A stretch of DNA of 7,730 nucleotides. It comes from Pseudomonadota bacterium (GTDB lineage: Bacteria; Pseudomonadota; Alphaproteobacteria; Caulobacterales; Aquidulcibacteraceae). A program made the position numbers and the translations under genes. The notes below the pieces were generated by a model that saw nothing but the letters and a program-made list of their open reading frames with translations, was not told where the DNA came from and searched no databases. Shown piece by piece: positions 4,737 through 7,730 of this stretch. The DNA lies in the NCBI GenBank assembly GCA_023410295.1, contig JAEYPY010000041.1, forward strand, positions 1 to 7,730, in the 5' to 3' direction. Positions within the stretch are counted from its first letter, which is position 1; the number at the start of each line of letters is the position of its first letter.

Positions 4737-5417
4737 TCAGCCCGCTTTCACAACTTTTGGCGGCGCGAACCTGCGTTGCTCCATTTCGATCGCCGCCCCC
4801 TGGCGTTCCGCGACTTCCATCAAGTGGGCTTCGACGCCGGTGCAGATCGAGAGCACGCGGCAGACGGCGTCGCCGACAGCGATGTAAGCGTGGCCCATCC
4901 CGCTGTCGAAATAGATGGAATCTCCGGCATTGAGCCGCACCGGCGCGTAGAGCGCGGTGTAGAGATCGACCGTGCCTTCCAGCACGTAGGCAAACTCCTC
5001 GCCGGCGTGCACGACAAGCTCGCCGAACTCCTCGATCGAGCGGATTTTGACCTCCGCCACCACGGGTATGAAACTTTTGCTGAGCAGGTCGGCGGCGATG
5101 TAGCGGTGATTATAGTGCGGCGTCTCGATCGCCCGTCCTTCATGTTTCCGGGTGACGCTGCGCCGGCCAATCACCGTCTTCTGCGGCGGGGAATCGCCGC
5201 CGCCGAACAGGCGCGAGATGTCCATCTCCAGGCCCTGGCTCAGCCTAACAAGCTTGTCATAACTCAATGAAATCTTGTCGTTTTCCAGCTTAGACAGGGT
5301 CGAGATCGGCAAGCCCGTACGGGTGCTCGCCTCCGCCAGTGTCCAGCCTCGGCGGAGCCGTTCCTCCTTCACCACCGCGCCTGGGCGCGCCTGGCTCAAA
5401 CCGGCTGTATCGGCCAT
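4737..5417 (-). CDS. XRE family transcriptional regulator with C-terminal cupin domain
   Basis: A 226-residue DNA-binding regulator. Residues about 13-70 form an XRE/Cro-type helix-turn-helix: VVKEERLRRGWTLAEASTRT then GLPISTLSKLENDKISLSYD, with the recognition helix near ISTLSKLEND. Residues about 115-195 form a cupin: VVHAGEEFAYVLEGTVDLYT (135-154) is motif 1, and NAGDSIYFDSGMGHAYIAVG (163-182) contains motif 2 with His176. Proteins of this layout (PuuR-like) usually sense a small metabolite through the cupin and repress neighbouring uptake or catabolism genes. The ATG at 5417 has a strong GGAGG 7 bases upstream. dgcN follows 2 bases after the stop, and the receptor gene is divergent, so both are likely targets (inference). 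The ligand cannot be read from sequence. Confidence 0.9.
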   Translation of the reverse strand: MADTAGLSQARPGAVVKEERLRRGWTLAEASTRTGLPISTLSKLENDKISLSYDKLVRLSQGLEMDISRLFGGGDSPPQKTVIGRRSVTRKHEGRAIETPHYNHRYIAADLLSKSFIPVVAEVKIRSIEEFGELVVHAGEEFAYVLEGTVDLYTALYAPVRLNAGDSIYFDSGMGHAYIAVGDAVCRVLSICTGVEAHLMEVAERQGAAIEMEQRRFAPPKVVKAG

Positions 5418-5426
5418 TACCCCACC

Positions 5427-5453
5427 TCCGCGTATGGCAAGCGTAACCGCGGA
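5427..5453 (-). repeat. Inverted repeat in the regulator's leader
   Basis: TCCGCG (5427-5432) and CGCGGA (5448-5453) are perfect 6-base arms with a 15-base spacer. In the minus-strand mRNA the 3' arm overlaps the GGAGG ribosome site of the XRE-cupin gene, so the stem could limit its translation; as DNA it could be an operator. It is short and GC-rich, so chance is a real alternative. Confidence 0.3.
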
Positions 5454-5496
5454 TCAGCAAAAGCGCCACAGCCAACGACAAATTTTTCCCCGTTTT

Positions 5497-5512
5497 CGCA
5501 AACGCATTGCGT
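5497..5512. promoter_or_regulatory. Candidate operator between the regulator and receptor genes
   Basis: Two nested dyads share this stretch: CGCAA (5497-5501) with TTGCG (5507-5511), and ACGCA (5502-5506) with TGCGT (5508-5512) around one T. It sits near the middle of the 165-base divergent gap. A weak plus-strand promoter may overlap it (TTGCGT at 5507-5512, 17 bases, TCTCAT at 5530-5535). That would be a natural position for the adjacent XRE-cupin protein to act. Neither promoter nor binding is proven by sequence. Confidence 0.35.
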
Positions 5513-5582
5513 ATCTGGAATTTGTGGTGTCTCATGCCCCTGTTAGGGCGGGAGAACACTCGGCCGCACAGGGGGAGGTACC

Positions 5583-7709
5583 ATGTTCAGGTTCGCGCTC
5601 GCGCTCGTTGCGTCCGCTTCGGTGCTGCCGTTTGCGGCAGCTGAGGCGCAGGAAGTTACCGACAATGGCGAGATCGTCGTCACCGCGCAAAAGCGCGAAG
5701 AGCTTTTGCGCGAAGTGCCGCAATCCATCACCGCGGTGACCGGCGAGACGCTGGAACGCATCCAGGCGAACAGCTTCGACGATTACGTCGCCCACGTTCC
5801 GGGCCTCACCGCCACCGGCGGGCAAGCGGGCAACCAGCGTCTTACGCTGCGCGGCCTCAACACCGGCAGCGTCGCCAGCACCGTTGGCACTTATGTCGAT
5901 GAAACCCCGTTCGGCTCCAGCACCTCGCTTGTCAACGCCTCGCAGCTGGCGCTCGACCTCGATCCGTTCGACGTGCAACGCATCGAAGTGCTGCGCGGTC
6001 CGCAAGGCACGCTCTACGGCGCAAGCACGCTGGGCGGCCTCATCAAGTTCGTCACCACCGCACCGTCGCCTGACGCGTTCGAAACGCGTGCGCGCGCTTC
6101 TGCGGAAACGACCGAGGACGGCGAAGCCAGCTACTCGGTGCGCGCCGTCACCAACATTCCGCTCGGCGACCAGGCAGCGCTTCGCATCAGCGGCCTGATG
6201 CGCGACGAAGGCGGCTATGTCGACAACCCCACCACGGGCGAAGAAGACGTCAACGGGCGCGAGACCACTGGTCTGCGCGCCGCCTTCCTGCTCAACGCCA
6301 CCGAGAACCTGACCTTCCGCCTCTCGGCGCATATGCAGGATATCGAGAGCGAAGCGCAGGACGACATCGCCTATTTCATGGACCCGCTGGAGCCGGTTGC
6401 GGGCGATCTCGAGCAGTACCGCTCGTTCAATGAAATCTCGAATGTCACCTATCGCATTTTCAACGGCACCGTGGATTGGGATCTGGGCTTCGCTTCTCTG
6501 GTCTCATCCTCGAGCTACAGTGAACTCGAGCAATATCGCCAACTCGACGGCGAGTTGGCGCTGCTGCCGTCCTCGTTCCTCGGCAACAACGTCACCCAGA
6601 ACAAATTCACGCAGGAAGTGCGGCTTGTCTCGCCTGAGTCCGATCGGCTGGAATGGGTGCTCGGCGCCTTCTACGCGCAGGAAGAAGGCCTGATCGATCA
6701 GGAAATCTATTTCGGCGCGCCTCCCGGCACGTTCAGTGGCCTCACCGCGCGCATCGACTCCGATTATGAAGAGCTCGCGGCGTTCGGCGGCGTCACCTAT
6801 CACTTCTCGCCGCAATTCGACGTCTCGGTCGGCGCCCGCTACGCTGAGAACGAACAATCCATGGAGCAAACCGGCACCGCCGTCAGCAGCGGCGCTGAAG
6901 ACTCCTCCGACGACGCCATCACCTACTCGATCGCGCCGCGTTTCCGCGTCAACGACGACACCATGATCTATGCCCGCGTCGCCACTGGTTATCGCCCGGG
7001 CGGCCCGAACCTCGTCGGCATCGCCTCGATTATCCCGCCGACCTATGACCCGGACGAGACCATCAATTACGAGATCGGCATCAAGACCGATCTCATCAAC
7101 GGCCTGCTGCGCCTCGACGCGGCGGTCTTCCACATCGATTGGAGCGACATCCAGCTCCTGGTGTTCGACGGCGTCATCTCCGGCAACGCCAACGGCGGCA
7201 GCGCAGTCAGCGAAGGCGTAGAATGGACGGCGACGCTGACGCCAAACAACGCGCTCACCGTCACCTGGTCCGGCGCCTACACCGATGCACGGCTCACCAG
7301 CGACACCGACCCGATCGTGGTCGGCGGCGTCGATGGCGATCCGCTGCCCTATTCGCCGGAATGGGCCAGCACGCTCGATGTGAACTACGAGTTCGCGGCC
7401 TTTGGCGCCGACGCCTATGTCGGCGGCAGCTGGCGTTATGTCGGCGAACAGAGCACGGGCTTCCCGGGCGTCGGCGGCTTCCTTTATGGCGCCGATCAGA
7501 TCGAGCTGCCGAGCTATGATCTCATCGATCTGCGCGCCGGTCTCGATTTCGAGAGCTTCGCTGTCGAGCTGTTCGCCAAGAACGTGACCGACGAACGCGC
7601 AGTCACGCAGTTCGGCGGCTTCGGCGAAACGCTGCCGGATGCGCCGAACGGCGCCGCGACCATCACGCGGCCGCGCACCGTCGGCGTCAGTCAGACCACG
7701 AGCTTCTAA
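5583..7709 (+). CDS. TonB-dependent outer membrane receptor
   Basis: A complete 708-residue TonB-dependent receptor that would import a substrate across the outer membrane using TonB-ExbB-ExbD energy. A signal peptide spans about 1-22 (hydrophobic ALALVASASVLPFAAA, likely cut after AEA). The TonB box is EIVVTAQ at 30-36. The plug domain (about 43-160) contains VPQSITAVTGETLERI (45-60), QRLTLRGLN (85-93) and IEVLRGPQGTLYGASTLGG (134-152). The rest is a beta-barrel of alternating strands, with PRTVGVSQTTSF at the C-terminus ending in Phe, as outer membrane proteins do. The ATG at 5583 has a GGGGGAGG ribosome site just upstream (5571-5578). It is not close to a siderophore or cobalamin gene here. 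Being divergent from the XRE-cupin/dgcN pair suggests import of an organic substrate linked to that pathway (inference); the substrate is unknown. Confidence 0.95.
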   Translation: MFRFALALVASASVLPFAAAEAQEVTDNGEIVVTAQKREELLREVPQSITAVTGETLERIQANSFDDYVAHVPGLTATGGQAGNQRLTLRGLNTGSVASTVGTYVDETPFGSSTSLVNASQLALDLDPFDVQRIEVLRGPQGTLYGASTLGGLIKFVTTAPSPDAFETRARASAETTEDGEASYSVRAVTNIPLGDQAALRISGLMRDEGGYVDNPTTGEEDVNGRETTGLRAAFLLNATENLTFRLSAHMQDIESEAQDDIAYFMDPLEPVAGDLEQYRSFNEISNVTYRIFNGTVDWDLGFASLVSSSSYSELEQYRQLDGELALLPSSFLGNNVTQNKFTQEVRLVSPESDRLEWVLGAFYAQEEGLIDQEIYFGAPPGTFSGLTARIDSDYEELAAFGGVTYHFSPQFDVSVGARYAENEQSMEQTGTAVSSGAEDSSDDAITYSIAPRFRVNDDTMIYARVATGYRPGGPNLVGIASIIPPTYDPDETINYEIGIKTDLINGLLRLDAAVFHIDWSDIQLLVFDGVISGNANGGSAVSEGVEWTATLTPNNALTVTWSGAYTDARLTSDTDPIVVGGVDGDPLPYSPEWASTLDVNYEFAAFGADAYVGGSWRYVGEQSTGFPGVGGFLYGADQIELPSYDLIDLRAGLDFESFAVELFAKNVTDERAVTQFGGFGETLPDAPNGAATITRPRTVGVSQTTSF

Positions 7710-7723
7710 CGCCTGGGGAGGCG
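7710..7723 (+). other. Hairpin right after the receptor stop, with ribosome-site-like core
   Basis: CGCCT (7710-7714), GGGG, AGGCG (7719-7723) form a perfect 5-base stem starting right after the receptor's TAA. The same bases contain GGGGAGG, a good ribosome site for a gene starting just beyond the window edge. No T-run is visible before the edge, so either a weak terminator or the leader of a co-directional next gene is possible. Confidence 0.3.
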
Positions 7724-7730
7724 GCCGGCG

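Noticed and set aside
5536..5549. GCCC...GGGC dyad in the receptor's leader
   Set aside because: Only 4-base arms with a mismatched interior; common by chance in this GC-rich sequence and not near the ribosome site.
5532..6332. Minus-strand open frame of 266 codons opposite the receptor's 5' end
   Set aside because: Shadow of the receptor gene; the translation shows no domain, and its 3' end would occupy the divergent promoter gap.
1..7730. CRISPR arrays, insertion sequences, tRNA or rRNA genes
   Set aside because: I looked for spaced direct repeats, transposase-like frames with terminal repeats, and tRNA/rRNA-like stretches and saw none; the window is ordinary chromosomal coding DNA apart from the short gaps described.

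Overview
The window is GC-rich, densely coded DNA that looks alphaproteobacterial, most likely Caulobacterales or a Hyphomonadaceae-like relative. Four things point that way: flagellar export and rod genes of alphaproteobacterial type, a textbook CtrA box (TTAA-N7-TTAA) between two divergent flagellar operons, an exact EcfG-type general-stress promoter (GGAAC-N16-CGTT), and a TonB-dependent receptor of the kind abundant in this group. The assignment is inference from gene content and motifs; no database was searched.

Left part (1-3174), flagellar genes. The minus strand carries fliQ (cut by the left edge) and an overlapping fliO-fliP pair. The plus strand carries flgB-flgC-fliE. fliO-fliP and flgB-flgC-fliE diverge from a short control region (about 1882-2037) that holds the CtrA box. 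FliO, FliP and FliQ belong to the membrane part of the flagellar type III export apparatus; FlgB, FlgC and FliE form the proximal rod and its junction with the MS ring. fliQ is not joined to fliP. About 510 bases separate them, and these hold a fliQ leader hairpin, a candidate stress-type promoter and a plus-strand small gene of 32 codons (555-653) with clear coding character.

Middle part (3175-3730). A membrane protein of 145 residues with a histidine-rich loop follows fliE but has its own exact EcfG-type promoter, so it is probably a general stress gene rather than a flagellar one. Its stop codon overlaps that of the convergent gene at a shared CTAG.

Right part (3727-7730). A DUF1611/DgcN-type protein (D-glutamate N-acetyltransferase family) lies directly downstream of an XRE-cupin regulator on the minus strand. 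A full-length TonB-dependent receptor is divergent from the regulator. The simplest reading is a small regulated uptake and catabolism locus, perhaps for D-glutamate or D-glutamate-containing peptides. The partner DgcA (N-acetyl-D-glutamate racemase/epimerase) is not in the window.

Most useful points for follow-up: the two EcfG-like promoters and the genes they would drive, the unannotated 32-residue gene, the shared CtrA control region, and the receptor/XRE-cupin/DgcN arrangement.
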